A model generated the notes under the pieces. That model worked only from the letters and a program-made list of their open reading frames with translations. It searched no databases and was not told the origin of the DNA. A stretch of DNA of 64,000 nucleotides, taken from the NCBI RefSeq assembly GCF_020524485.1, contig NZ_JAIVLF010000005.1, positions 496,001-560,000 of the forward strand, given 5' to 3'. Position numbers and translations under genes: made by a program. The DNA comes from Novosphingobium profundi (GTDB taxonomy: Bacteria; Pseudomonadota; Alphaproteobacteria; Sphingomonadales; Sphingomonadaceae). Positions 41,800 to 50,562 of this stretch are shown piece by piece. Position 1 is the first letter of the stretch; each line of letters opens with the position of its first letter.

Positions 41800-42564
41800 T
41801 CAGGCCGAAAGACCGCCCTCATCGCCGTCCATGCGGTAATCAGGGAGCGCTTCCAGTGCCTGGCGCAGCGCCTCGCCCCAGCCGTCCGAGACCGACTGCA
41901 GATAGGGGTCGCCCGCCTCGATCCGCCGCTCGTGGAGCGGGGTAAAGCGGTCGCGCTCGATCACGAGAAGATCGAGCGGGAGGCCCACCGAGAGATTGGC
42001 CTTGAGCGTGGAATCGAAGGACACGGTCATCAGCTTCACCGCCGCCTCGAAACTCATGTCGGGCTCGTAGCCGCGCAGGAGGATGGGACGGCCGTACTTG
42101 GTCTCCCCGATCTGGAAGAAAGGGGTGTCGAAACTCGCCTCGATGAAGTTGCCTTCCGGGTAGATCATGAACAGGCGCGGCTCCATCCCTGCGATCTGGC
42201 CCGCCACGATGATCGTCGCGCTGAAAGTGCCCGCCGCCGCGCGCTGGCCATTGTCCTCGACCCGGCTGGCGATCGTCTCGTGAAGGAGGTTGCCCACGAT
42301 CGTTGCGACCTGGAACATCGTCTCGGCCTCGAGCAGCGAATTGTGCCGGTCCGAGGGGGCCTTGTTGCGCTCTTCCAGCTGGCTGATCACGGCCTGCGTG
42401 GTGGCGAGGTTGCCTGCCGTCATGATCGTGATGATTCGCTCACCGGGCACTTCCCAGTGGTTCATCTTGCGGAAGGTCGAGATGTTATCGACCCCCGAAT
42501 TGGTCCGCGTGTCGCTCATGCACACGAGGCCACGCTCCAGCATCATGCCAACGCAGTACGTCAT
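41800..42564 (-). CDS. Anbu-type proteasome-like peptidase (COG3484)
   Basis: A 254-residue Ntn-hydrolase related to HslV and proteasome beta subunits. After Met removal the N-terminus is Thr2 (MTYCVGMMLERGLV), the expected nucleophile. SDTRTNSGVDNISTFRKM and GNLATTQAV are family-typical. Anbu assembles into open helical rings in structures known from other bacteria; its substrate is unknown. It is the last core gene of a four-gene set with a transglutaminase-like, an alpha-E and a circularly permuted ATP-grasp protein, the conserved Anbu context. Confidence 0.92.
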   Translation of the reverse strand: MTYCVGMMLERGLVCMSDTRTNSGVDNISTFRKMNHWEVPGERIITIMTAGNLATTQAVISQLEERNKAPSDRHNSLLEAETMFQVATIVGNLLHETIASRVEDNGQRAAAGTFSATIIVAGQIAGMEPRLFMIYPEGNFIEASFDTPFFQIGETKYGRPILLRGYEPDMSFEAAVKLMTVSFDSTLKANLSVGLPLDLLVIERDRFTPLHERRIEAGDPYLQSVSDGWGEALRQALEALPDYRMDGDEGGLSA

Positions 42565-42666
42565 GGAAGCTCTTGTTCCTGCAAACTTTTCTGAGGAGCG
42601 CCGGAGCCCTGCCCCGAACGTCTCACGTCCCGTAACCTGAACAGCCGGGACAGACCGGCCGTCACG

Positions 42667-43545
42667 TCAGGCCGAACCGCTTCCCGTCTGCTGCTGCTGC
42701 TGCGACCCGTCGCCGGATTGCTGCTGCTGCTGACCTCCTAGCAGCTTCTCGGCCACCGACAAATGGACATCAAGGCTCGTCGCGCCGCCGCCATGGGAAA
42801 TACCTGTAACCGGCGCGGCCTCGCCATAGTCGCAACCCGTGGCTACGCGAATGTACCGCTCATCCGGGCAGACCTTGTTCGAGATGTCAAAGCCGACCCA
42901 GCCCAGGCCCTGTACGTACGCCTCGGCCCAGCCGTGCCCGGCCTCCTGCTCGTCGCGGTCGTCCATCTTGAGATAGCCGCCCACGTAGCGCATCGGAATG
43001 TCGAGCAGGCGCCCGGCGCTGATGAAGACGTGGGCATGGTCCTGGCACACGCCCTTGCCCGCGGTGAGCACCTGTTCGGCGGTGGTCGACGTGTCGGTCT
43101 CGCCCGGCAGGTACTCGACCGCCTCGCCCACCGCGTAGGAGAGCGCGTGGAGAAAGCCGAGCGTGTCCTCGCGGTCCGCCTCGACCGAGGCAACGAGCTG
43201 GCGCACCTTGTTGCCCGCGCGGGTCAGGCCGGTCGGGCGCAGGAAGCACCACAGCGGCATGTGCCCCGAATGCATGCCCGTCACCCCGTCGCTGATCGAG
43301 GTCTGCACCGAGCCCTTGCAGGTCACGATGACTTCCTGCGCGCCCGCCTCGAGCGAGACGAGCGCGGTGTGGTTGTTGTGCTGGTCGTCGTACTCGGCCT
43401 CGACCTTCGCGCCGGTCAGCTCCATCTTCCAGTCGAGCACGTCCTGCCCGTGGGTGGACTTGGGTTTCAGGCGCAGGCGCTGCAATCCATGCGAAACGGG
43501 GTCTTCAAAGACATAGCGGGTCGTATGGGAAACGGTCAGCAGCAC
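42667..43545 (-). CDS. Transglutaminase-like protein of the Anbu operon, with poly-Gln tail
   Basis: A 292-residue protein. The N-terminal beta domain (about 1-110) precedes a transglutaminase/protease-like fold with the triad Cys167 (GKGVCQDHAH), His204 (GHGWAEAY) and Asp220 (WVGFDISN). The C-terminal 25 residues contain two runs of five glutamines separated by a Ser/Gly linker, encoded by CAG-type repeats. It is cytosolic (no signal peptide). It lies between the alpha-E gene (9 bp upstream) and the Anbu gene. Confidence 0.92.
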   Translation of the reverse strand: MLLTVSHTTRYVFEDPVSHGLQRLRLKPKSTHGQDVLDWKMELTGAKVEAEYDDQHNNHTALVSLEAGAQEVIVTCKGSVQTSISDGVTGMHSGHMPLWCFLRPTGLTRAGNKVRQLVASVEADREDTLGFLHALSYAVGEAVEYLPGETDTSTTAEQVLTAGKGVCQDHAHVFISAGRLLDIPMRYVGGYLKMDDRDEQEAGHGWAEAYVQGLGWVGFDISNKVCPDERYIRVATGCDYGEAAPVTGISHGGGATSLDVHLSVAEKLLGGQQQQQSGDGSQQQQQTGSGSA

Positions 43546-43554
43546 GAAGGCCCC

Positions 43555-44502
43555 TTACTCTGTGAAGCGGTAGTCGGCCGCGATGACGGCGCCGACCTCG
43601 TTGGTGCGGGTGATGAAGTCCTGCAGAAATTCGTGCAGGCCCTGGTCGAAGATCTCCTCGACATCGATCTGGTGCAGCCGCGAGAGCTTGTCGCGCAGGA
43701 GTTCGTGCGCGGAAGTCTCCCCGCCGTACTCCTTGGCAAGGCCAGCCAGATTGCTGCGGATCTTCTCGGCGCAGAACACCAGGCTGCGCGGGAACTGGCC
43801 GTCGAGGATCAGGAAGCGGGCGATCTCGCGCGGGTCCATCGAGCCCGCGTTGAGCCAGGAGAACGCCCGGTTGCCCGCGACCGAGCGCAGCAGCGTGTCC
43901 CACTGCTGGTTGTCGAGGTTCGAGCCGACCCAGGCGTTGGAGGGTAGCAGCACGTAGTACTTCACATCGAGAATGCGCGCGGTGTTGTCCGCGCGCTCGA
44001 TGAAAGTGCCGATGCGCGCGAAGTTATAGACCTCGTTGCGCAGCATGGTGCCTTCAAGCGCGCCGCGCACGAGCGTGCCGGTGCGGCGGATCGCGGTGAG
44101 CACTTCGCCCAGGTTCGTCTCACGCACGGGGCGCGCGAGCATGTCCTTGAGCGTCATCCAGCCCTCGTTCGTGGCTTCCCACACCGCGTTGGTGATGCTG
44201 GTGCGCACGACCCGCGCGTTGGTCCGCGCGTATTCGAGCATCTTGAGGACCGATCCCGGATTTTCCGGATCGCGCAGGATGTAGTTGAACACCTGCGGGC
44301 CGGAGAAATCGGAATAGAGGGCCTCATAATCCTCGATCAGGCCGGCCGTAGTCAGCACCGAGCGCCACTCGTCGTGCTGCGAATCCTTGCTCGATCCGGT
44401 GAGCGCGAGGTGGAAGCCCACGTCGATCAGGCGCGCGGTGTTCTCCGCCCGCTCCAGGTAGCGGGCCATCCAGTAAACGCCGTTGGCAGCACGTCCGAGC
44501 AT
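43555..44502 (-). CDS. Alpha-E domain protein of the Anbu operon
   Basis: A 315-residue all-helical protein of the alpha-E (DUF403) family, opening LGRAANGVYWMARYLERAEN, with later FARIGTFIERADNTARILDVKYY. The family always accompanies circularly permuted ATP-grasp proteins and is predicted to support peptide-bond-forming chemistry, with no known biochemical activity. Its start shares one base with the stop of the ATP-grasp gene (TGATG). Confidence 0.92.
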   Translation of the reverse strand: MLGRAANGVYWMARYLERAENTARLIDVGFHLALTGSSKDSQHDEWRSVLTTAGLIEDYEALYSDFSGPQVFNYILRDPENPGSVLKMLEYARTNARVVRTSITNAVWEATNEGWMTLKDMLARPVRETNLGEVLTAIRRTGTLVRGALEGTMLRNEVYNFARIGTFIERADNTARILDVKYYVLLPSNAWVGSNLDNQQWDTLLRSVAGNRAFSWLNAGSMDPREIARFLILDGQFPRSLVFCAEKIRSNLAGLAKEYGGETSAHELLRDKLSRLHQIDVEEIFDQGLHEFLQDFITRTNEVGAVIAADYRFTE

Positions 44503-45944
44503 CAGTCCTCCAGCACCCAGCTGTCCTTGGTGCCACCGCCCTGCGAGGAATTGACCACCAGCGATCCTTTCTTGAGCGCGACGCGGGTGAGGCCGCCGGG
44601 CGTGATGTCGATCCCGTCGGGCGAGACCAGCACGAAGGGCCTGAGGTCCACGTGGCGCGGCGCCAGCCCCTCGCGCGTGAAGATCGGCACCGTCGAGAGC
44701 GAAAGCGTGGGCTGGGCGATGTAGTTTTCGGGCTTGGCGCGCAGCTTCTGCTCAAAGGCGGCCAGCTCCTTCTTCGAGGAGGTGGGCCCGATCAGCATGC
44801 CGTAGCCGCCCGAACCGTGCACTTCCTTGACCACCAGGTCCTTCAGGTTGTCGAGCACGTAGGCCAGCGAATCTTCCTCCGAACAGCGCCAGGTCGGCAC
44901 GTTGTTGAGGATCGGCTTTTCGCCTGTGTAGAATTCCACGATCTCGGGCATGTAGCTGTAGATCGCCTTGTCATCGGCGATCCCTGTGCCCGGCGCGTTG
45001 GCAATGGTGACGCCGCCCGAACGGTAGACGTCCATGATGCCCGCCACGCCCAGCACCGAATCCGCGTTGAAGGTGAGCGGGTCGAGATAGTCGTCATCGA
45101 CACGCCGGTAGATGACGTCGATCGCCTTGTAGCCGGTCGTCGTGCGCATCGCGACGCGCCCGTTCATGATGCGAAGGTCACTGCCCTCCACCAGTTCCGC
45201 GCCCATCTGGTCGGCGAGGAAGGCGTGCTCGAAATAGGCCGAATTGTAGATGCCCGGCGTCAGCACCGCGACGACCGGGCGCTTGCCCCCAGCGGCGTTG
45301 TAGGCCGCGGGCGCACAGGCGCGCAGCGAACGCGCGAGGCGGCGCGGGTAGTCCGAGACGGGGCGCACCGGGATCTGCGTGAACAGGTCCGGGAACATCG
45401 CCATCATCGTCTCGCGGTTCTCCAGCATGTAGGAGACGCCGGACGGCGTGCGCGCGTTGTCCTCCAGCACCATGAATTCATCGGGCCCCGTGCGCACGAG
45501 GTCGATGCCCACGATATGGGTGTAGACTCCGCCTGGCGGGGTGAAGCCGATCATCTGCGAGAGGAACGCCTCGTTGTTGCGCAAGGCGCTGATCGGGAGG
45601 CGCCCCGAGCGGATGATTTCCTGGCGGTGGTAGAGGTCCTGGAGGAAGGCGTTGATCGCGCGCACGCGCTGCTCGATCCCCTTGGTGAGCTTGCGCCATT
45701 CCTTTGCGGTGATGATCCGGGGGATCATGTCGAAGGGGATGAGACGCTCTTCGGCGTCCGATTCCCCATAGACATTGAAAGTAATTCCGATGCGGCGGAA
45801 GAAACGTTCGGCTTCCCCGTCCTGTCGTTTCAACCAGGACTTGTCCTGCGCGTCGTACCAATTGCGAAAATCGGCATAGGCGGAACGAACAGTTCCGTCC
45901 TCGTTGAGCATTTCGTCAAACTTCGGTGCGTTCGTCGTCGACAT
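44502..45944 (-). CDS. Circularly permuted type 2 ATP-grasp protein of the Anbu operon
   Basis: A 480-residue protein (COG2308-like). GIDLVRTGPDEFMVLEDNAR supplies the metal-binding acidic/Asn pair. TRTPSG-like ARTPSGVSYMLENR, VPTWRCSEEDSLAYVLDNL and VVKEVHGSGGYGMLIGP (the nucleotide-binding Lys/Gly loop at the C-terminal side) show the permuted order. It is predicted to ligate amino acids or peptides using ATP. It is the first gene of the operon, about 60 bp downstream of a long palindrome. Confidence 0.92.
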   Translation of the reverse strand: MSTTNAPKFDEMLNEDGTVRSAYADFRNWYDAQDKSWLKRQDGEAERFFRRIGITFNVYGESDAEERLIPFDMIPRIITAKEWRKLTKGIEQRVRAINAFLQDLYHRQEIIRSGRLPISALRNNEAFLSQMIGFTPPGGVYTHIVGIDLVRTGPDEFMVLEDNARTPSGVSYMLENRETMMAMFPDLFTQIPVRPVSDYPRRLARSLRACAPAAYNAAGGKRPVVAVLTPGIYNSAYFEHAFLADQMGAELVEGSDLRIMNGRVAMRTTTGYKAIDVIYRRVDDDYLDPLTFNADSVLGVAGIMDVYRSGGVTIANAPGTGIADDKAIYSYMPEIVEFYTGEKPILNNVPTWRCSEEDSLAYVLDNLKDLVVKEVHGSGGYGMLIGPTSSKKELAAFEQKLRAKPENYIAQPTLSLSTVPIFTREGLAPRHVDLRPFVLVSPDGIDITPGGLTRVALKKGSLVVNSSQGGGTKDSWVLED

Positions 45945-46003
45945 CGTGACTCCCGTTTGTCCACGTGATGCAACATAGAACGGGACTTGCCAAGGACCCC
46001 CCG

Positions 46004-46037
46004 CTGCAGGTGCGAAATAAAAGTTTCACACCCTGCA
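46004..46037. promoter_or_regulatory. Long imperfect palindrome upstream of the Anbu operon
   Basis: Arms CTGCAGGTG-C-GAAA and TTTC-A-CACCCTGCAG pair with one mismatch and one bulge around the 6-base loop TAAAAG, 60 bp before the operon's first start codon. There is no T-run on the minus strand, so an operator or RNA leader hairpin is more likely than a terminator. Confidence 0.5.
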
Positions 46038-46071
46038 GAAGGGTTAAGGCAGACAGGAGAGATGTGTTCCA

Positions 46072-46095
46072 GCGAAAAGCAAAGGCTTTTTACGC
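46072..46095 (-). terminator. Possible terminator after the HAD gene
   Basis: GCG-AAAAGC-AAAG-GCTTTT-TA-CGC forms a nearly continuous hairpin 15 bp beyond the HAD stop. It is A/T-rich and lacks a following T-run outside the stem, so its strength is doubtful. Confidence 0.35.
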
Positions 46096-46109
46096 TCAAG
46101 TCCGTGCGC

Positions 46110-46721
46110 TCAGGCGAGCAGCCCCCGGGACGCAAGGTCGGCGCGCAGCGTGGGCGCATCCTGGAAGTGATGGACGTTCCAGCCGAGCGCGGCCGCCGCT
46201 TCGATATTGGCCGCGTTGTCATCAATGAAGAGCATCGCGGGAGGGGCGTGGCCAAAGCGCTGCGCGGCGAGATCAAAGATGCGACGGTCGGGCTTTGCAA
46301 TCTTCTCATCGCCCGAGACGACGATCTCCCCGAACAGGTCGAAGAGCGGCTCCTGCGCGCGGTATTCGCGCCAGAAGGGCGAGGCGAAGTTGGTTATCGC
46401 GAACAGCGGCATGCCCGAGGCCGCCAGCTCGCGCACGATCTCGTGCGAGCCCGGGACATTGCCGGGGATCGTCTCGAGGAAGCGCGTGGCGTAGGCGTCG
46501 ATCAGGTGATCGTGGCCGGGGAACGCGGCCTTGCGCTCGGCGACGAGCTCGGCAAGCTCGCGGCCCTCGTCATGCTGATGGTGCCATTTCTCGGTGACGA
46601 CCGTCGTGCAGAACCAATCCAGCTCCTGCGGATCGTCGATGAGCTGGGCAAACAGGCGGCGCATGTCCCATTGGACAAGCACGCGGCCCACGTCGAAAAC
46701 AACGGCATCTATTCCAGACAC
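46110..46721 (-). CDS. HAD-superfamily hydrolase (subfamily IA-like)
   Basis: About 203 residues. Motif I is VVFDVGRVLVQWD, where the second aspartate of DxD is replaced by Gly, as in several HAD-IA members reading DxG. Motif II is ITNFAS, motif III Lys is in KIAKPDRRIF and motif IV is FIDDNAANIEAA. I take the GTG at 46721 as start, because the only upstream ATG (46739) lies inside a terminator stem-loop without a ribosome-binding site. The substrate is unknown; relatives include haloacid dehalogenase-like and epoxide hydrolase N-terminal-type phosphatases. Confidence 0.8.
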   Translation of the reverse strand: MSGIDAVVFDVGRVLVQWDMRRLFAQLIDDPQELDWFCTTVVTEKWHHQHDEGRELAELVAERKAAFPGHDHLIDAYATRFLETIPGNVPGSHEIVRELAASGMPLFAITNFASPFWREYRAQEPLFDLFGEIVVSGDEKIAKPDRRIFDLAAQRFGHAPPAMLFIDDNAANIEAAAALGWNVHHFQDAPTLRADLASRGLLA

Positions 46722-46724
46722 GGC

Positions 46725-46748
46725 AAAACCCCCGCACATGGCGGGGGT
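46725..46748 (-). terminator. Rho-independent terminator after rpmJ
   Basis: On the minus strand CCCCCGC pairs with GCGGGGG around a 5-base loop and runs into TTTT (46728-46725). It lies about 80 bp after rpmJ and ends 3 bp before the HAD gene start. Confidence 0.7.
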
Positions 46749-46824
46749 CTCATGTCATCAGTGCACAGACCGACCGCCGTAAGTCTCCCCGCCGCCGACA
46801 GGCCGCGGGGACAGGCGAATCAGA

Positions 46825-46950
46825 TCAGCCCTGGCGCGCCTTGAACTTGGGCTGCGTCTTGTTGATGACGTAGGTGCGGCCACGGCGACGGATCACGCGG
46901 TTATCGCGGTGACGGCCCTTGAGCGACTTGAGGCTGTTGCGAATCTTCAT
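46825..46950 (-). CDS. rpmJ: 50S ribosomal protein L36 (bL36, zinc-free form)
   Basis: A 41-residue, very basic protein: [20 protein letters not shown], then a second half ending KFKARQG. This is the cysteine-free, slightly extended L36 type, the normal form in many alphaproteobacteria, so no zinc is bound. It stands alone rather than in the large ribosomal operon. Confidence 0.95.
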   Translation of the reverse strand: MKIRNSLKSLKGRHRDNRVIRRRGRTYVINKTQPKFKARQG

Positions 46951-47171
46951 GTCTTGTCTCGTCCAGGTTGGTCAGGCGGTTACCGACCGCCGGAAATTTG
47001 AAGTCGGCCCGTTACTGGTTGGCGCGCACAGAGTCAAGCATCGCGCCGCGCCAGCAACGGCAAAACGGGGCCATTCATCTGCCAGCAACGCACGCAGATG
47101 CTATGGCCTTCGCGGGTCCGCTCCCCTACCCAGATCGCGCCCGACACGCCAGCCCCAAGGAAAAGACGCAC

Positions 47172-48047
47172 GTGGCCTACCCTGATCTTTCGCCGAATCG
47201 CCGGTCCATCGCTGGCCCGGTGCGCCGCGCCGCCGGACGGGTGCTGACGGTTTCGCTGGCCAGCGCCCTCCTGATCTCCCCCGCCCTCGCCCAGCCGGGC
47301 TGGGGTTCGCGCTACGGCGGATGGGGCGGATACGGGGGCTATGGTGGCTGGCGCGGGCCGGGCTGGAGCGGGCCGATCGCACCAATGGCCCCGCGCTCCA
47401 GCCACCGCGAAAAGGACCCGCGCGATGGCCGCGTCCAGGTCAGCCGATTCGTGCGCGCCGACACCCTGGCCGATACGCTGGGCCATGGCCCGATCAAGGT
47501 CATCACCACCGCGCAGGACAATGGCCCCGAGGGGGACTGGGTCGATCCTTCCGAGCGCGCCCGCTTCGAGGCCGCCGTGGTCAACTCGCTGGTCAACGCG
47601 GGCTACGACACGCTCAACACCACCGGCCCTGACACGCAGGTCGCCGCACTCACGATTCGCCAGCGCGTGCTCGTCCCCGCCGAGATGGACCACAAGCCCG
47701 TCAGCGGCGCCGCCGCCGTCTCGGTCGGCACGCTGGGCACCGCCTATGGCCTCTCGGTCAATGTCGACATGTCCAAGCCGCGCACCGCGCTTGTCTCGAC
47801 CCGGCTTGAGCTCACCATCCGCGACCGGGCCGAGGGCAAGGTGCTGTGGGAAGGCAACGCCGAGATGGCCACCTACGAAGGCGATGAGGACTGGAGCGAG
47901 GCCGCCATCGCGACGCGGCTTGCCGATGCCCTGCTCGACCGCTTCCCCGATGGCGAGCCCGTCACTGTGCCTGTCACCGAGATCGGCATCCCCGAGGCGC
48001 CCGAGGTCCTGCCCGATCCCCAAAACGGCGCCCTTCCCGCCAAGTAG
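47172..48047 (+). CDS. DUF4136 family exported protein with Gly/Trp-rich linker
   Basis: About 291 residues from GTG 47172 (AAGGA upstream). A signal peptide (cleavage near SPALA) is followed by a Gly/Trp/Tyr-rich segment (about residues 42-62) and a DUF4136-type domain, in which RFEAAVVNSLVNAGY and LELTIRDRAEGKVLWEGNAEM are typical. The function is unknown; the family is found on periplasmic or outer-membrane lipoproteins. A second DUF4136-type gene follows 99 bp downstream and the two look like divergent paralogues. Confidence 0.78.
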   Translation: MAYPDLSPNRRSIAGPVRRAAGRVLTVSLASALLISPALAQPGWGSRYGGWGGYGGYGGWRGPGWSGPIAPMAPRSSHREKDPRDGRVQVSRFVRADTLADTLGHGPIKVITTAQDNGPEGDWVDPSERARFEAAVVNSLVNAGYDTLNTTGPDTQVAALTIRQRVLVPAEMDHKPVSGAAAVSVGTLGTAYGLSVNVDMSKPRTALVSTRLELTIRDRAEGKVLWEGNAEMATYEGDEDWSEAAIATRLADALLDRFPDGEPVTVPVTEIGIPEAPEVLPDPQNGALPAK

Positions 48048-48146
48048 CGCGCTTGCATCCCGGCGCCCGGACGCCCACATCAGGGACATCGGCGCACCAC
48101 GCGGTGCCCGAACGATCCACGCGCCCTCCCCGATGGGAGATCGGCC

Positions 48147-48788
48147 ATGTCCGGGAGATCCGCAATGCCAAGGCTGCCCTTTCCCCTGCTTGCGCTCACC
48201 GCAGGCGGCGCGCTGGCAAGCCTTGCTGCCTGCACGACCACCCCGGTGGCAGGCCCTGTCGAGGTCACCCGTTTCCACCGCCTGCCCGCAGCGCCCGGCA
48301 CCCCGCGCGGGGCCTTGCGCCTCGAGCTCGTGACGAGCGATGCCAGCAGCCTGGAGCTTGCCCCCTACCGCGCGGCCATTGCCGCCGAGCTGACACGCGC
48401 GGGCTACCGCGTCCTTCCCGCCTCCGCGGGCGCGAGCACCGCGCAGAGCCTCGCGCGCCTGCGGATCGAACAGGTCCGTTTCCGTCCCTCCTCGGGCCGC
48501 TCGCCGGTTTCGGTGGGGGGCAGCGCGGGGACCGGCGGCTACGGGTCGGGGGTAGGCCTTGGCATCGGCCTTGACCTCACGCCGCGTCCCGGCGAGCAGA
48601 TCGAGACCCGGCTCTTCCTCACCATCGATGACGCCGCCTCGGGTGCGCGCCAGTGGGAGGGCCGCGCCCACCGGATCGTCTCGACCAAGTCCGACCTTGC
48701 CGCGCCCGACGCGAACGCCCAGGCGCTCGCGCGCGCCCTACTTGAAGGTTTCCCCGGCGAATCGGGCGAAACCATCCTCGTGAAATGA
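48147..48788 (+). CDS. DUF4136-like lipoprotein
   Basis: A 213-residue protein with a type II signal peptide ending SLAAC (Cys29). The domain mirrors the upstream protein: [48 protein letters not shown] and [13 protein letters not shown] Gly/Ser loop interrupts it near residue 130. Two starts with similar GGGAG sites are possible (48147 and 48165). Its stop overlaps the carboxypeptidase start by 4 bp, so the two are coupled. Confidence 0.78.
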   Translation: MSGRSAMPRLPFPLLALTAGGALASLAACTTTPVAGPVEVTRFHRLPAAPGTPRGALRLELVTSDASSLELAPYRAAIAAELTRAGYRVLPASAGASTAQSLARLRIEQVRFRPSSGRSPVSVGGSAGTGGYGSGVGLGIGLDLTPRPGEQIETRLFLTIDDAASGARQWEGRAHRIVSTKSDLAAPDANAQALARALLEGFPGESGETILVK

Positions 48789-49945
48789 CAGAAAAGACCA
48801 GAATGACCGACATCCAGATCCACGCCGACTTCGACGCGGGCAACATCGAGGTGCTCTCGATCGAGGGCGCCAGCGCACGCCTCGCCATCCAGCGCGACCA
48901 CATGAGCGAGTTCGCCCAGTGGTTCCACTTTCGCGTGTCGGGCGCGGCGGGCCGCGAACTGACGCTCAAGATCACCGGCCTCAATGGCTCGGCCTACCCG
49001 ATGGGCTGGCCCGGCTACAACGCCTGCGTCTCCGAGGACCGCGCGCTGTGGACGCGCACGCCGAGCACCTTTGCCGAGGGCGATGAAGGCGGCAGCCTGA
49101 CGATCCGCTATACGCCCAGCTCCGATCTCGCCTGGTTCGCCTACTTCGCGCCCTATTCGATGGAGCGCCACCACGATCTTATCGCCGACGCCGCGCAGTG
49201 CGAGGGCGTCACCCTGCGCACGCTGGGCACCACGCTCGACGGCCAGCCGCTCGATTGCCTCGAGATGGGTACCGGCCCTGTCAGCGTGTGGCTCTACGCC
49301 CGCCAGCATCCGGGCGAATCGATGGCCGAATGGTGGATGGAAGGCGCGCTTGACCTCCTCACCGATCCCGCCAACTCGGTAGGCCGCGAACTGCGCCGCC
49401 GCGCCAGCTTCCACATCGTGCCCAACTGCAACCCGGACGGCTCGCGCCGCGGGCACCTGCGCACCAACGCGGTGGGCACCAACCTCAACCGCGAATGGGC
49501 CGAGCCGACCCCTGAAAAATCGCCCGAGGTCCTCGCCATCCGCAACGCGATGGACGCGACCGGGGTCGACTTTGCGATGGACGTCCACGGTGATGAGGCG
49601 ATTCCGGCCGTCTTCCTCGCCGGTTTCGAGGGCATTCCCTCGCTGACGCCCGCGCAGAAGGCCGGGTACGATCGCTTTGGCGAACTGCTCGACCGCCGCA
49701 CGCCCGATTTCCAGCGCAAGCTGGGCTACCCCACCGCGCCTGCGGGCAAGGGCAACCTCGCGATGTCGACCAACCAGGTCGCCGAACGCTTCGGTGCGGT
49801 CTCGATGACGCTGGAAATGCCCTTCAAGGACCATGACCCGGCCGCCGATCCGCGCCAGGCCTGGAGCCCGGAACGCTCGATGCAGCTGGGCCAGGATTGC
49901 CTGGGCGCGCTGCTTGAATGGCTTGAAGAGCGCGACGCAGGCTGA
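48785..49945 (+). CDS. M14-family zinc carboxypeptidase (cytosolic carboxypeptidase-like)
   Basis: A 386-residue protein. The N-terminal beta domain (about 1-125) is the type found in cytosolic carboxypeptidases and is followed by the M14 fold. Zinc ligands are His and Glu in ARQHPGES and a later His in MDVHGDE, and the general base is Glu in [34 protein letters not shown] is the substrate-binding Arg/Asn region. Known relatives remove C-terminal residues from proteins; the bacterial substrate is unknown. It is coupled to the upstream lipoprotein gene. Confidence 0.9.
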   Translation: MTEKTRMTDIQIHADFDAGNIEVLSIEGASARLAIQRDHMSEFAQWFHFRVSGAAGRELTLKITGLNGSAYPMGWPGYNACVSEDRALWTRTPSTFAEGDEGGSLTIRYTPSSDLAWFAYFAPYSMERHHDLIADAAQCEGVTLRTLGTTLDGQPLDCLEMGTGPVSVWLYARQHPGESMAEWWMEGALDLLTDPANSVGRELRRRASFHIVPNCNPDGSRRGHLRTNAVGTNLNREWAEPTPEKSPEVLAIRNAMDATGVDFAMDVHGDEAIPAVFLAGFEGIPSLTPAQKAGYDRFGELLDRRTPDFQRKLGYPTAPAGKGNLAMSTNQVAERFGAVSMTLEMPFKDHDPAADPRQAWSPERSMQLGQDCLGALLEWLEERDAG

Positions 49946-49970
49946 AGATAGAGCAGGAAGAAGAGAGAAT

Positions 49971-50084
49971 CCGAGGGCCATCGCCCTCGGGCTCCCGGAA
50001 CTGTCGACCGCACCGTTCTCAGCCACGGTGGCGCGCGAGAGGTGAGGTAGACAGTTTTGGGGTCAAGGGGCGATGGCCCCTTGA
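49971..50084 (+). repeat. Three-stem intergenic repeat, full copy in plus orientation (copy 5)
   Basis: CCGAGGGC-catc-GCCCTCGG (49971-49990) at the left, an interior with CTCAGCCACGGTGGCGCG and GAGGTGAGG, and TCAAGGGGC-gatg-GCCCCTTGA (50063-50084) at the right. It lies between the convergent carboxypeptidase and cdd genes and is about 90% identical by eye to the inverted copy at 53534-53646. Confidence 0.9.
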
Positions 50085-50106
50085 AAACCTTCTTTACTGG
50101 CTGCCC

Positions 50107-50562
50107 TTACGCAAGGTTGGCCGGACCGAACGCGTGCGGGATCAGCACCGAGAGCGGCTCTTCCAGCACGCCCTCCGCGCCATCGCTCCACACCACCGGG
50201 TCGGTACCGCCCAGCTGCGCCACCTCGTTCAGCATCTGACGGCAGCGACCACACGGCGTCACCACCATGCCCTCGCCCGGATGCCCCGGCGCTCCGCCCG
50301 TCACCGCGACCGCAACAAGCTGCCCGGCGTCTCCGGGCTGGGACAGGATCTTGGCAACCGCCACCGTCTCGGCGCAGAGCGAGAGACCGTAGCTCGCGTT
50401 CTCGACATTGGCGCCGGTCACCACCGCGCCATCGCCCATCAGGAGCGCGGCCCCGACATGAAACTTCGAATAGGGCGCATAGGCGCTGTGCGCGGCCTCG
50501 CGCGCCTTCGCCATCAGCGCATCGCGCTGGGCTTCGGAAAAGGAATCGGGCGTTGTCGTCAT
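50107..50562 (-). CDS. cdd: Cytidine deaminase
   Basis: A 151-residue homotetrameric-type enzyme converting cytidine and deoxycytidine to the uridine forms. The zinc site is Cys63-Ala-Glu65 and PCGRC (Cys104, Cys107), and the substrate loop is SKFHVGAAL with NVENASYG. The start ATG 50562 overlaps the stop of the GH25-like gene by 4 bp. Confidence 0.95.
   Translation of the reverse strand: MTTTPDSFSEAQRDALMAKAREAAHSAYAPYSKFHVGAALLMGDGAVVTGANVENASYGLSLCAETVAVAKILSQPGDAGQLVAVAVTGGAPGHPGEGMVVTPCGRCRQMLNEVAQLGGTDPVVWSDGAEGVLEEPLSVLIPHAFGPANLA

Noticed and set aside
42667-42740. CTG/CAG repeats as a CRISPR-like or tandem-repeat locus
   Set aside because: The units are codons in frame within a real gene, not spaced direct repeats.
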